A stretch of 64,000 nt of DNA, taken from contig JAWUZG010000084.1 of assembly GCA_036785705.1 (NCBI GenBank), forward strand, positions 6,383,001-6,447,000. Reading direction: 5' to 3'. A program made the position numbers and the translations under genes. Source of the stretch: Acanthornis magna (lineage: Eukaryota > Chordata > Aves > Passeriformes > Acanthizidae). Position 1 is the stretch's first letter, and each line of letters starts with the position of its first letter. Positions 36,001 through 49,318 of the stretch are shown piece after piece. The notes under the pieces were generated by a model that was not told the origin of the DNA, ran no database searches, and saw only the letters and a program-made list of their open reading frames with translations.

Positions 36001-39000
36001 ATATTCTGAAGTCAAGGACAATCCAATTAGTGCTGATTGGGATTTGGCAGCTAAATCCCTGCTCACTGAGCCAAGAACATGCTGGTTATTGCTTATCTGC
36101 TAGTGACTAGATAGATCATGATTTCATGTCTCTAATGTTTACAGTTCTCAGTTTTCAATCTTCTACGAACTGAATACTATGAAAAAAATGCAATCATTGA
36201 ACACAGTTTGGATTATTTGTTTCCCTTCTGTTGGTGTTGTGCTCAAGGTGTCAAAGTAAATCACCACAAAATTTCCGCTGAGCTGGACGTAGGTGACAGG
36301 CTGTCACTCCTGCAGCCAGAACCACCAGTTGGTGACAGTACGGTGTGGGGTTGTGTGTAGCTGTTGTGGAGGAAAGCTAATAGACAGAAAAAACAAACTC
36401 ATCATAATTTTGGATACAAATTCAGGATAGTTGCATGCAAAACCCCATTGGACCATGGGAGACCTCAGTGGATAAAAAGAGACAAAAGAATGTTACTGGG
36501 CTTACAAAATCAATCACTCAGAAAGAAATTCAAGGGGAAAAAATAGAAGGTAGGAATAACATCATTATCATGTCCTTTTACTGTGGTTCATAAGGCGTTT
36601 CCTAGGATTGAAAACTCCAGAAAACCCATTATCTGACACTTGGATAGATCTTCAGCAATGTTGGAAACATCTTTTTGAATGTTGGAATGTTGGGTTTGGT
36701 TTGCAGGAATAGTAACTGGAAGGAAGATGAGACATTCAGGCAGAGGATTTCTCAGATACTTGTGGATACAGAGGGATGGCAACTCTTCTTTCTGGAACCT
36801 TGACTTCAGTTGTGGAAGGCTGTGCTTTTGGGAAGTGGGTTTTGTTGAGCTGCTTTAGCCAGGTGCCATGGATAGCAATGCCAGGGGTGTGGAGTGTTGT
36901 CAGACTCTGCAGTGGGCTGCATATCGCTTCCTCATGGTTTAGGAACCCTTCTCCATGAGACACTGTTTGACACATGCTGCTGTTTTAGAATGCTTTCTGT
37001 CTTCTAGCTTGGTTTTCTAGGTTTACCCTAGAAGAATCTCTGCCTTATCATCTCTCTCACTTTCTCCTTCCTTCTTTCACTCTCAGTATCCATTTAACTC
37101 TCTTTATCTACTCTGTGGTTTTCTGAATGAAGTAGTCTTGGTCACTCAGTCTGATTTCTCATGGTTTTCATCTTTAAATAAATTTCAATTCATCACACAA
37201 ATACCAGGGCCAGGTTTTGTCGCTGCTCTAAATTTTGGGCCTAAAAGTGTTTGGTAGAATTGTAGTTTAGGCAAAAAAAAAATCCTTTTCTCCCCAGTCT
37301 TATTTCTTAGAAGCAGAAAAAGTATTTGGTGTGAAGTTTTACTGAAATAATTGAGCTGGAAACAGATGTTAAGCATTGAGACTTTATAAGGTACAATTAG
37401 TTTGTCTAAATAAAAAAATGAAGGAAAACAGATTTAGAACAAGAGGTTAAAGTGCCATAAGTGATGGTTATGGCTGTTAGCTATTTGTGTATCTAGAAGA
37501 CATTGCCCTCTTGTTTCTTAGTTTGTTGTAACTGCACCAGTTAGAGTCCAATAATCCTTTTAGCTTGACCACTGTGTTGTTGAAGTCTTCCACAGTTTAA
37601 ATTTGTGCATTTGACATGTGTATTTTTGTTTTGGACAAAGAAATGCAGACGCTTGTCCTTTTTTGTGACTGTTGTTCTGTGAGCTATAAATCTAATTCCT
37701 GAATGGCAATAAGAATAAGCTGAATGTGTGACTAACGAAATACTCAAGACTCAAAGGACAAAGTTGTGATTTTGTCATAAATTCAACTGTAATGGAATTT
37801 CAATTCTTGAAATATTGTTGAATGGGCATACTGGACTTCTAAAGAAAGATTGAATTAGGAAATCTGTGATTTCTAATTCTATTACACAGGCTGCTTTTCA
37901 TAAACATACAAATAGCAATTGCATAAAAAGAGAAGAAAGCCACATGCTTTGTTCGTGCAGAGCTGTTTCTTCATAATTAATCTATTTTCCCAGAAAAGTA
38001 CATAGTAGTTTTATGACGCTTGTGTGATGACTGGGCTGTTACTGGTCTAAATTGTTGGTATATGCTATTTTTAAACTAGGTTTAATATAAAACATTCTAG
38101 TAGAACTTAAAAGAGGATTTCCATTTTCTTTCTTCTTATTTTATCGTTTGTGAAGAGAGAAGTAGTAGGTTTGATATTTTTTAAGAACGTAGAATTTTTT
38201 AAAGAAGATTTCAAAGAAAAATTGGTGATACTTTGCCTTCCTAAACATGGATTTAAACCACATTTCCTGCCATATTATATTGGGTAATTTAGTCTATTTT
38301 GAGTCTTTCTGTTTTAGGTTGCAATTTTTTAGAACCTTCCGTCCGTGAGAGTTTTTTTCCTTCAGTGTATTTTGTTCAGTGGGCCGCCAGGCAGAATTTG
38401 CTTTTTGTAGTGTCTTAGCCTGGGGCCTCTGCCTGAGCCATAGGTTGCAGCTGGCTGCAGCTGAGGAACAAGTTGGAATTCCCTGTTAAGGGGGGGAAGA
38501 GTTACTGGCTGAGCATTGCCTTTGGGATTCACCCCACTTTTCTTAGAAGTGCAATTATTGAATTATTCTTATTTTAGGCCTTTCAGGAGCTGCTTGCTTT
38601 TGCAAAATAGGAAGCTAATTAGTGTGTGTTTCTTATGATCAGCAAGTTTCAGCAGTGGTAGAAAGCCCAAAGTTTGCAATGGATTCTTTTAATGGTATTT
38701 GCAAAACAGGTAAGATAAGGAGGCATAGACACAGAATAAAAGGATATTTTCTGTGGTAATAAATAGTCAGAGTTTGTGTTTAGAAATTCATGCGCATGTT
38801 CAAAGTGCTGCAGAGGAGTGTTTCTTCCCTAGGTATTTTATAGTGACTAAAATTTAAATGTTTATTTTCAGTGATAGATTCTAGTGCACTTTGCTAAAGC
38901 AAATTAAGATAATGCCTGTGAAGGTCTCGGATTTGCCCTTTAGCTGGAGGCAGCTGCCCCTGCAACAATTTTAGGTTCTGGTGCCAGTTCTGTGCTACTC

Positions 39001-40696
39001 CCTCTCATGAGCTGAGGTTTGACTCCAGCTCCCTGTAAGCATGCTTTGAGCCGAGGCACCTGGATCTGTATGGGCACTGTTGAGGCATGAGGCTTGCGTT
39101 CCCTTTTGCAGCCCTGAGGGGTTGATTCTTTCCAGCAGGGAAGCAGCACAGAGCACTGGGACATCACAGAGCACCTCAGGAGGCTGTCCCAGGCCTGCGG
39201 TGTCCGAGCGCTGTAATGGCACTGTAATTCAGCGGGACAGCCAAAGCAAGGGGCGTGTTGTTTCAGCTACAGGCAACTGAAAAGAAAACAAAGCCATAGA
39301 GGGCCACATGTTTGTGATTTGGAATTCAAAACTCTTCTTTCAAAAGATTCTCTTTCCTGTTTGATTAATATGCATAAATAATGATACCAGGTTTGCCACT
39401 GAGTAAACAGTGTCGATTCAAGATGTGATACTTTTGTAAGGTTGTTGTTTCAGCACTGTGTTTTCCAAATACTTTGTTTATAGTGTTTATTATTGAAAGA
39501 GATGAGATCATACATATTTAACCAAATAATCTTATGGAGGCTGTTTTTTATCATTTTGTTCTCTTTTGCCACATGGCATCTTTTTGGAAGAAGCAAGACT
39601 GTCACTCATTTTTTGTGAGAGAGTGGTCTTGAAAAGAACTCAGAAAACATGCTTTCTGCCTTTTTGACCTTGTAAGATGTTTTTGTATTCTTAAAAAAAT
39701 TGTTTACATGCTTGTTTATGGGTTTCTTGTTCTTAATTTACAAAAATGTGCCCAGTTTTTTAGTAAATGGCCTTTTTTGAAAAACTGCAGTTCCAGAACG
39801 TGTGGCTTCACTGGTCTAGTCTCTAGACATAGTTATTGATAATCATAGCTGCTCTTCCTGCTGATAGCCTAGTAGAAGACAGAAGGTAGCAATTAACGTC
39901 CATACTTAATTCTAATAAAAATGAGAAAGACCTTAAGTGGTCTGCACCCATTGCTTCTGTCTTGTGGAAATGACCTTGGAGATGTTTTGTTTCCCAAAGT
40001 TGTGATGGTTAAGGATAGGATGCTGAAAAACAAAACCCATGGATCTCCTGTCTGCCTTTGTAACTGGATTGTATATGTTCTGTTTGTTCTCAGCCAGTGT
40101 TCTTAAATTTATAATAATGTCTGTGAGTAACTTCTTTTTTCCTTCTCTTCCCCGACTTCCAAAAATCAATAATTCTTCTTATTTTAGGTTTCATGTGAAA
40201 CTTGAGTCATGGCTACTACTAAAATACTTTGAAATTCTGAAGCGGAAGACTCAGGATATTGTTCTGTTTAAAAATCCCATATGAAGACTAGAAATGAGTG
40301 GTAGTTATTGAGCAGTAGGAAACCCTACTTACTTACTGTCTTAGTCTGTTATGTACTCCCTGCCTAGCCTTAATTGTTCTCTTAAAGGTTTGAAAAAAAG
40401 ATTTGCGGAGACCAAAACATAAATTCTGTGTTTTATCAGATTTGATTATGGTTTTATGAAGACCCTGAATCTTTTTTTCTTCTTATGCATTTGATGGTTA
40501 CCAAGAAGAGCTTTGGATTGTAGTGATTTTAATGTAGTTGTGCAAAGCACCATATGCTTTCTACATTTTTCACAGCATATGGACCAAGATTTTTGTCAAC
40601 ATGGTCTTGCCAAACTTAATTAGCAGCAAATTTTCCTATCTGAATCTAAGCTGTTCCTGATTTAATGGTAAGAGTCTCAAGAGTTATGTATAAAGG

Positions 40697-40874
40697 ATCA
40701 TAGAATGGTTTTGGTTGAAAGGGTCCTTAAAGATCCTCTGCTTCCATGGGGAACCTTCCACTACATTGGGTTGTTCTTCTTATGTTGGGACCCCCCAAAA
40801 GTGGATGCAGTGCTCCAGGTGAAGTCTCAAGAGAGTGGAGTAGAAGGAGAGAATCACCTCCCTTGACCTGCTGG
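40697..40874 (-). mobile_element. CR1 LINE 3' end fragment
   Basis: The plus strand begins ATCATAGAATGGTTTTGGTT and then GGGTCCTTAAAGATCCTC, the reverse complement of a CR1 3' tail. It jumps to GTGGATGCAGTGCTCCAGGT and GAATCACCTCCCTTGACCTG, another part of the CR1 3' region, so an internal piece is deleted. It lies antisense to SBF2 and is non-coding. Confidence 0.85.
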
Positions 40875-42060
40875 TAAAGGATAGATGCAAATGGTCACTG
40901 TTCATGGGCAAAATTGGTAGCATGGACTCCCAAAATTAATTTTGCAGACCTATTTTTATTCAACTCATACATATCTAGTAAAAAGGGAGGTGGAATAATT
41001 AATGCTTGAGATTTGCAGGTGATTAAAAGAAAGTAAAGTAATTCTGAATAGCTGAGTCTAAAGCTTGTGGTGAAGGGTTCCAGAAAGAGCTCGTAATATT
41101 GAGGGACTAGATGTTAACGTTTTGGATGAAATGCAGTTTTGATAAATACAAGCTAAAGTACAATCAGTGGTGAGAAAGAATTCATAGCAATGGTCTCTAA
41201 TTTAGCTATTGTCACTTAGTGGAAGATTTCTTGGAATTTGTTGGGACAGTTCTCTGTAAAACTTCAGCTTCATGTCCAGTATGGCATCAATAAATTTAGA
41301 AATAAACAGTGTGGAATTGTGGAAAAAACCCGCCCAAAAACATTGTGGTGTTGGCACTTGCAGCTTAGGGGCCAAGAATGGGTTGGGTGAATCCTAGAGG
41401 TCCTGTTCAGCCCTGGTCTCTGTAGTGCTGAACCTTAAAGACTGGACAGGATCTCTGGGAATTGCCTGATCTGTTCTTCTCTCCCAAGGCACAATATAGC
41501 CTCTGCTGGCTGGGGCAGATCTTAACTCATTCTCAAAACCCTCAGTAACAGCACCTTCACAGCCTTCTCTGTCAGTCTGTTCCCATGCTCTTCTGGCTGG
41601 CTTTTAGGAGAGTTTTTGTAGTGTTTGAGTCATGTGGGTTTGGGTACAGTTTTCAGCCTGTTATTACTATTCCTCTTGAACTGAGATGACCAAACTGGAT
41701 GTGGTAATTTACATGAAATCTTACCAAAACTAAGAGTGAGACTGGTACTTGCTGGTTTTGTGGGCAGTTCCATGCATTGACATCACTCTGATCTTTTTAT
41801 TTTTTATTTTTAGCTTTCAACATCACAACACTGGGGGTAACTTCGTGGTTTGCTTTAACCTCTACATCACTTTTACCTAAACCACTATTTGGCCATTGTC
41901 TATACGTGCAGTCATGTGCTCTGGCCTAACTGCAGCTTTGCAGTTCTCCTTAGTCACACTCTTAACATTTTTTCATAACTTTTTCAGGATCACTTTTAAT
42001 TCATAGCTTGTCCTCTGTTGTGCTTCTTGTCTGCATTTTCAGAAAGTAATAAATAATTTG

Positions 42061-42094
42061 TGTGTGTGTATGTATGTATATATATATATATATA
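42061..42094. repeat. TG/TA dinucleotide microsatellite
   Basis: A compound repeat of TG, TATG and TA units within SBF2 intron 1. It is likely length-variable. Confidence 0.9.
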
Positions 42095-45000
42095 AAAATA
42101 AAGTATTTTTGTGTATAAATGCTTGTATATATTAAAAGAACAGCTGCAGTTATGTTCTGTGTTTCAGCCTGCAGCAACTTTAATCAAAGCCAAAACAAAA
42201 CCCACTCCAATCCAAAACCCAATCATTGAACCCCACAATGACTCACATATCATGTCTGGGAGATGGAATTAATGCTGCTGTAAATATGATCGAGTGTGTA
42301 TAGTGAATAAATTTGCAGAAAGAGTATTCTAGTGATGTTCCTAGGCATACTAAATTTTAGGTTATTTGGGGTGCATTTAAATAGGGCGATATTTTAAGAG
42401 TCAGGGACTTTTGAGAAACAAGTTAGCAAATTATTTCCTAAACAACAAAACCAGTGACGTATTTCTGCACATTTTCGTCTTTTGTTTGGAATGGCCCTGG
42501 TAGTGCTGCTACAGACAAGGAACAGGGTGTCTTGAATACTAACTTTTCTTCAGATCAGGGTCACTGCGTATTTATTTATTTGGGTTAAAGGCCATTGGTC
42601 ACACAAACGTTGTTTCTGTAGGAGACCTCTCTGAAAGTAGCAATCTTACTTGTAAGAACATGATTTACTGTCACTAAGGAGAATATTTGCCTGCCTTTGT
42701 GGCAGACACATTATAATACGCTCTAGTTAAGATTCTGGGCCTGCCACAGCCTCAGAAGGGAGAGGTTATGTTCTATTAATTAATTACGGGCCCATAGTCA
42801 AGTGGCATTTAATTGTTTGCTAGGACATGGATTCAACACTGTTTTTTTCATTTGTGCTCTCATTTCAGACAACCAGTTCCATCAGTTTCTCACGATTGCA
42901 AAATATGGATTGAGGATTTAAAAAATATTATTTTTACTGCTAGTGGTGCATGCACTGGAAGTGTAAAATCTTGGCAGTGTAGCTTATTTATGGGGCAGGA
43001 GATGGCAGTAAGGAAATAGGTGATTTAGCACAAGCGCAGAACCACATTTATTCTTGCATTACGGTTTTAAGAGAACTCTCAAAAACTCTGAAATAACATA
43101 ATAATTGTTCAAATGGACACATTTATAATTATTTTGGGCCTACTTTTTTTGGTCAGGTAAGTATTTACCAGCATTTGCAGTGCTTGTTTAACTATGCTTG
43201 AAGATCAGGTGAAATAATGTTGTGCTATGTGGGCAAAATGCAATTCACATTATGCAAAGTTCAGCTTTAGTGAAGACTGCTAGTGTTAGAAGAAATGCAA
43301 ATACGCAGTAATGCTCGTGATATTTCAAAGTTCATGTCTGTGGATTTAAAAGAAATTTGCATACAACATTATTTTTAAGCATTCACATCCTTTGTGTTGA
43401 TCCCCACTTAATGTAAGTCACTCTGGCAGCTGTGTTCTTTGGGCAAGGAGGGAATGAAATACTGTTAACCTTTGAGAGCCAGAACACAAACAAATAGTGT
43501 TTAACTTGGGGACAGTCGAGGGTATTTCAAACAATGGTGTTAATTTTGATTGCCTGTTTGAAGTAGACCCATGCTTTTTGTTCTCGGTTTGAAAGCAAAA
43601 CATGTTTGGAACTTGTCTGCAGCTGTGAAGAACAAAGTTTGTCATGCAGTAGTTGAGCAAGATGACCTCATGAGATGATTGTGACTGCTGTGGCAATATG
43701 GCATTTGCCCTTGTGTAAGCGTGATCACTAGCATGGATTTGTTTCATTTGGGGTCAATCAAGCCAGCACTGATGGAATCTCATTCTGTGGATATTTACTT
43801 GATCCCTTGTTCTGGGCTATTGTTCTTTTGACCTGGAAGCCATTCTACTCAATCTCTGTTGCAGTGTGCTCTCCAGGTAAGCCCTCTTATCTTCAGACAG
43901 CAGAGCATTCCCGTGGGGCTGTCCATGGGTAACGCAGGGTGTTTGGATGGTGACACACCAGCTCTTTGAAATTCTGGCATGACAGAAGGCCAATAACTGT
44001 GGAGCCTTGCTCTGCACATCCCCAGCTTACGGGATACTGGAGAATGTGGAGCAAAACCTGCCTATGCAGTCAGGGCCGAATTCTCTGGAGAGCATCTGAT
44101 AGTGCTTTACAATCCTGGCTTGCACGTACCAGGGTGCTCTTAGCTGGTGCATAGGGTGACCAGCCTGAATGCTGGCATTGATGCCATTCTGGCAGGTGGG
44201 TACAGAGCTGATTTTTGCTAAATACATATGGGCCATGAGATATGCTCAGCTTACTGGAAACCCTTTGTTTTTGCTCTTTTTTAGTCTATAGTCAGTCCAG
44301 ACAAAATATTTGGCCGACCAGGATATGTGAATCATTCTTCTTTGTAAAGCATCATTTATCATCTGTGTTCTGAAAGTCTTTTGTATGAGGAAAGCATTGA
44401 ATGTACTCAGAAATTTTTATTGTTAACGTGCGTTTTTACAGCTGTTGTATAAAAATCTTGCTTTGGTGAGATCAAAATATTATTTAGTTGTTTTAGCCTA
44501 GTGGAATCACAGGAAATATACAGGGTGGGAAACTCCCAAATGACTTGTTACTCCTCATCACCTGTAGGTGAGCAGTGGCACGCAGACTTAAATAAACAAA
44601 TCATAGCAGCTGGTTAGTTCTGGGAAAAAAAGAGAAAAGTAGCTCCTTCATCCTTTATGCATTGCTAATGCTCAGGTGTTGAGTAGAAGAAAAGCTTTGA
44701 AACTTGATTAATCAATGCAAAAATACATGTAGAGTACAAATCTGTTGTTAAGAATTAAGTGAACAGGTTGGCTTGTGTTGATTTTCATCTTTGTAGTCTG
44801 GTTTTAAGTGAAACTAAGCCTGGTTTTAAAATAAACTAATGCATGTGAGGAGGGTAGTGTCTAAAATTCTGTCTGGACTTCCAGTGGGCATCTCAGTACC
44901 CAAAGATCTGTGGCTGCTGTTATGAAGTTGAGGGGAAAATAATGTTTTAGTAGACAGTTGAGATGACCTTCCAGTCACAAAATTCTGTAGGCTTTGAACA

Positions 45001-48000
45001 AATTTTGCGTCAAGTAGGATGTAAGGAGGTTTGATGACATGTAATACATATGAATGATTCCTGCTGGGGCATGAGCATGTATGGATCCATGTTCCAGTCC
45101 TCTCATTAAAGGACTGCAACTCTGTAAATGCTTTATAGAAAAATGGTATTTTAAATAACAATAAGGAATGAAAAAGGGCAGTGGAAGAGGAACTGCGAGA
45201 TTACATTGTCTTTTGGAGATCAAGTGTGTGGGGTGCAGAGGAAGAATCCTGTGAAGATAGTGGAGAGGTAACTAAGGGACTTGAAAGTTGAGGCAGCTTC
45301 TTTTTACAGAGGATTGAAAAGTAGATCAGGAGGAAATTAATTTCAGAGCTAACATCTTGCATGTTGAGATTTGCTAAGTAATATTTACAGGTTGGGTTGA
45401 GATGTGGGTAGCTTGAGCAAGCTCTGAAATAGGAATTTGCAGTGATGTGTGATACAGAACTACAAATAAAGACTGGATTTAAGGCTAATGTGAGGGAGTT
45501 GAAGAAATGAGTTGAATGTTTTCTCTGCAGGACTGTCACTGCGTGGGCTATCAGAAAGGCCCTTATGAGGAGGATTCCTTCTTTACACATTTCAGATTTG
45601 AGGCGGATTGTTTTGATTTGAGGCAGATGAAAGAGAGATGTGTGTGAATATACTGCTTTCAAAAGAAAGAAGTGAAGACAGAAGGGATTTATCTGTCTCT
45701 GCTGCCAGAACTACATTGTTCACTGACCCTGGGCTGGAAATTTCAGATGAGCTCGCTTAATCATATATTGCAAGAATATTTTGAATTTACCAAGTTATTA
45801 ACTTTTAACATAGTTAGCAAATAGTATCCAAAAGTAATTTTACATTTTTGGAGGTCATGATAATTCCCTAGCTCTAGGGTGACTGTGTGTCCAGTGTGAA
45901 ATAGCATTAAGTTACACTCATGTTGCAATTTAGCAGGAAATGTGGATCTTTCACGGAAGCCAGTCCAGAAGTGGGTCAAGTATGTATTTCCTTTGCAAGT
46001 GCTTTTTGCTAAAAATCAAAGTGGTTTTTTTGATATTGTCGAAATACTTCTTTTATTGATCAACTACCCAACCTTGAAATGCTTTTGGAAGTGATGATTG
46101 TTTTGCTTAAAAGTGTGTCACACCAACTTCAACAAGTTGCACTTTGCTGTTTCTGTGGAGTGTCTTTCTGGTATTGAAAACATCAATAGTGGACTTAGAG
46201 CTTTGGTAACCTTCACCTTGAAGGTTTCAGAAAGTTTATTTCCTTCTTTATAAAGAATGTTATTTATGAAGGATTTTTCCATGTATTTGAAAGCAGGACG
46301 TATACTGTAACGCATGCTTATTTTGGTTGCTGGTTTCTTGGCTTCAAGAAGGGACTGCTTTTTTTGCTGCGGTATCTTTTACACAGATGTGCATTTTGCT
46401 TAATTTTACTGTAATCCTTCATGTGCACATTCGATGACAATGAAGTAACAGATCCTCCTTTACAAAGCATTTGGATGCTTTACTGTGTACCAAAGCATCA
46501 CTTTGAACGGTAAAAAATTAGTGTAATGAAACAGCTGAGTTCCAAACAGGTCAGAGTTGAGCTTGAGAATAAACATTCTGCATTTTCAGCTGCTCTGTGC
46601 AAAGATAGTCTTTTGGAACATGAAATATATGATTACTGTGTGTGAGAAGATGCAAAGCACTTTTTATTTGATGCAAACATTATACATAATGTTCCATGTT
46701 CTACTTCATTCCAGTGTTTATGGCTACTTACTTACACTTTGTATTATTTGGTTGGGAGGCATAAAGAACTTCTAAAGAAACATCATGAAATAGTCCAGAT
46801 TATCTCAAGGATGAAATTGATTTTATTCTTCATAGAAATCTTTCCTTACTTCTGTGGGAAAAGATGTACAATTTTTTAAAAACCAGAGTACAAGCCTTTG
46901 CCTTTTCAGTCGTTAACCAGACATGAAGCCCAAATCCTCAAGGTCAGGGAAAAATACTGCTCTGTCACAACGGAGCTTGTCATTCTGATATGGAGGTGTC
47001 TGTGGAGCTTTCAGCACAGCCCCAGGCAAATCCTGCCCTGTCAGTGGGATAGTACAGTGGAACAGCTGAAGGAACATGTCCCGCATAGGGTCTCCACTGT
47101 GGGTGTGGCCATGGGGGTCTGCAGTTTGCATATGGAGGGCTCTGCAGAAATACCTGAAAAATGTGGAGTAAGACTCTGATCAGTTCACATTCTGCCTATT
47201 AATGTGCAGCTCTGAGGGAGCAGACGTACATGGAATTCCTGTGCACTGCCAAAGAGAGTGTGTAGAAATTCCAGGTGTGTGTTGTGTGTTGTTGTAGGTG
47301 GGGATATTGGGGTGCAGGGGGAGGTTGCTGAGACTGTTCAGAGTTGCTCTGGTAGATTCTGCTCTCCATATCATCTCATCCTGCCAGTAACATGGTTTGA
47401 ACTTGGGCATTCATGCTGCTGAAATACAGAGGACATTCTACGTCCAATATTTTATTTCTGTGGGGCTGCCTTGTTAGGTCTTGCAGCACTGAACTGATGT
47501 TTTGTCCTAGTGGGGAACATTAGAGGAGTGGCTTTGGCCTCTTCAGTTTAAACTGAAGGTCATAATTAAACTTTTTTCAATAGTTGTTCTGTTTGGTTAT
47601 GTTCTGGTTTGAGTCATGAAGGAGTTGCTGAGTTGTCTTTTTTAATTTATTCTGACGGACACAATAGAGTTGGGGTCTGGTAGGATTAGTAAGGCAAGAA
47701 AAATTCTTGCTGGAGATATATCCAGGAATGGGATATTTTTTTCTTTCTTTTCCCTGGAGGGAAAAGATGCTTATGAAAATAAGTCAAGACCCAGACACTT
47801 AGCACAACTTTTATTTTTTCTTCTTTTAAATTGGGATTAGTTATCCTATTACGTTCATAACTTTCTTTCTGTTTTCTATAGCAAATAATGTACCTGCATC
47901 AGAAAAATTGAGGGTCTGCCATTTTATTTACCTGTAATAAGATTTGCTGTTTCCAAAGCAATGGCTAAACATTCTAAATTTTCTCTTAATGCAAACGTTA

Positions 48001-48713
48001 TGGGCTTTCTTTTAAATTTTGAAAGTTGATTTTTGTCTTTGAAAGTACTAAAGTTTGAGTACTCAATCTCCAGCAAGTTCTCTTCTTCTCTGCTTTTCTA
48101 TTGACAATCAACTTAACAAGAAAGTCCATGAGGCTGAATAAATAACGACAGGTACAAATCCAGGAAAAGGGTAACAGGATGATGTGTACAAACCTTGTTG
48201 CTCCTTTTTACACATTTCTATTAAAATAAGTAGTTATGAAGTAATACAAATCCTCAGAGGCCTCCTCTGTGTGAGATGTCTATACAGCACTTCAAAGTCA
48301 TGGTGATGCTAAAGAATATAGGAAGTTCCTATTAAAAATTAATACCATTCACTGTAGAATAGGGCACAGGATGTACTGTAAGGCCAGGGATACTGTTTCA
48401 TGACTGCTGAATTTTCAATGTATTATCAGTTGAGATTTCTGAAAAGCAGCTTTTTACCACGTGCTAATAAATTATTTCTATATGACTGTTTTGCTAAAAC
48501 AGGAGAATGGCAACAAATTATGAATGTTCAGTAGTGGAAGATCTGTATCTTTTCCAACTGCAGGTTTTCTCAATAATTGTCAAAATACTTTTATTGTTGT
48601 TAGAAAGCATTAAGTAACTTCCCTCTGCTGGCACTTGAACAAAAGTCAACCCCAAAAGCCAGCCCTGATAAGCAGCACACCACCAAGGGAGACCTTGAAG
48701 GCAAACAAGTATA

Positions 48714-48850
48714 CAAATACCACCATGGAAAATCAACCAACCAAACCCCCCAAACTACCACCACCAAAAGATCCCCAAGCCACACAAAAAACCCCTCCCT
48801 AAACTAAAATAAAAAACCTACAAAAACAAACCAAAAACCCCAACCCAAAA
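48714..48850. repeat. A/C-rich low-complexity tract
   Basis: About 135 bases nearly devoid of G and T, built from irregular CCAAA, ACAAA and CCACC units. Such strand-asymmetric tracts are common in avian introns. It explains the frames called across it on the minus strand. Confidence 0.8.
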
Positions 48851-49293
48851 ACATAGGAAATAACTTCTTTTATTTTCTTTGCGTTTTCTGTAGAAGTTTG
48901 GGGCCTTCAGATCCACAGGTGGCTTCTCTCAATTTATTGGAGTAATGGCTGGCAATGGGTTTGATAGTGTTTGTGTTCAGCCACTTGAGGGGGTAATGCA
49001 TAGAAAGCATGAAGATGAAAAGGTAACACCTGCTTCTGCCACATGAGAGGGTTTTTACCTTTGTATCAGGAAGACTTTTTTGCTAAATATTGTTCAGTGT
49101 TAGTGCAGTGACATGCAGAGCATTGTCGCATGTTGAACTTCTCTCCTGCAAGCTGCACAATAAAAGTATGTGCCTCATTTGGAGCTATGTACTCTGCATT
49201 TAAATTAAAATAGTTCTGTGTTTCCAGTTTCCAGGATGGGGGAAGGAAGAAAGCAGTACAGACAATATCTTGACTTCTTTTCTGGGTTTGTTG

Positions 49294-49318
49294 TTTTTTT
49301 TTTTTTTTTTTTTTTTTT
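49294..49318. repeat. T25 homopolymer
   Basis: Twenty-five consecutive T residues preceded by a TTTGTTG-type T/G stretch. There is no CR1 or retropseudogene body next to it, so it is not an obvious poly(A) tail. Its length in the assembly may be inexact. Confidence 0.85.

Noticed and set aside
36736..36975. 79-codon minus-strand frame without low-complexity bias, followed by a second frame at 36588-36782
   Set aside because: I considered a decayed retroviral or retrotransposon coding remnant, but found no recognisable motif and no flanking LTR. Translated search against repeat protein databases would decide it.
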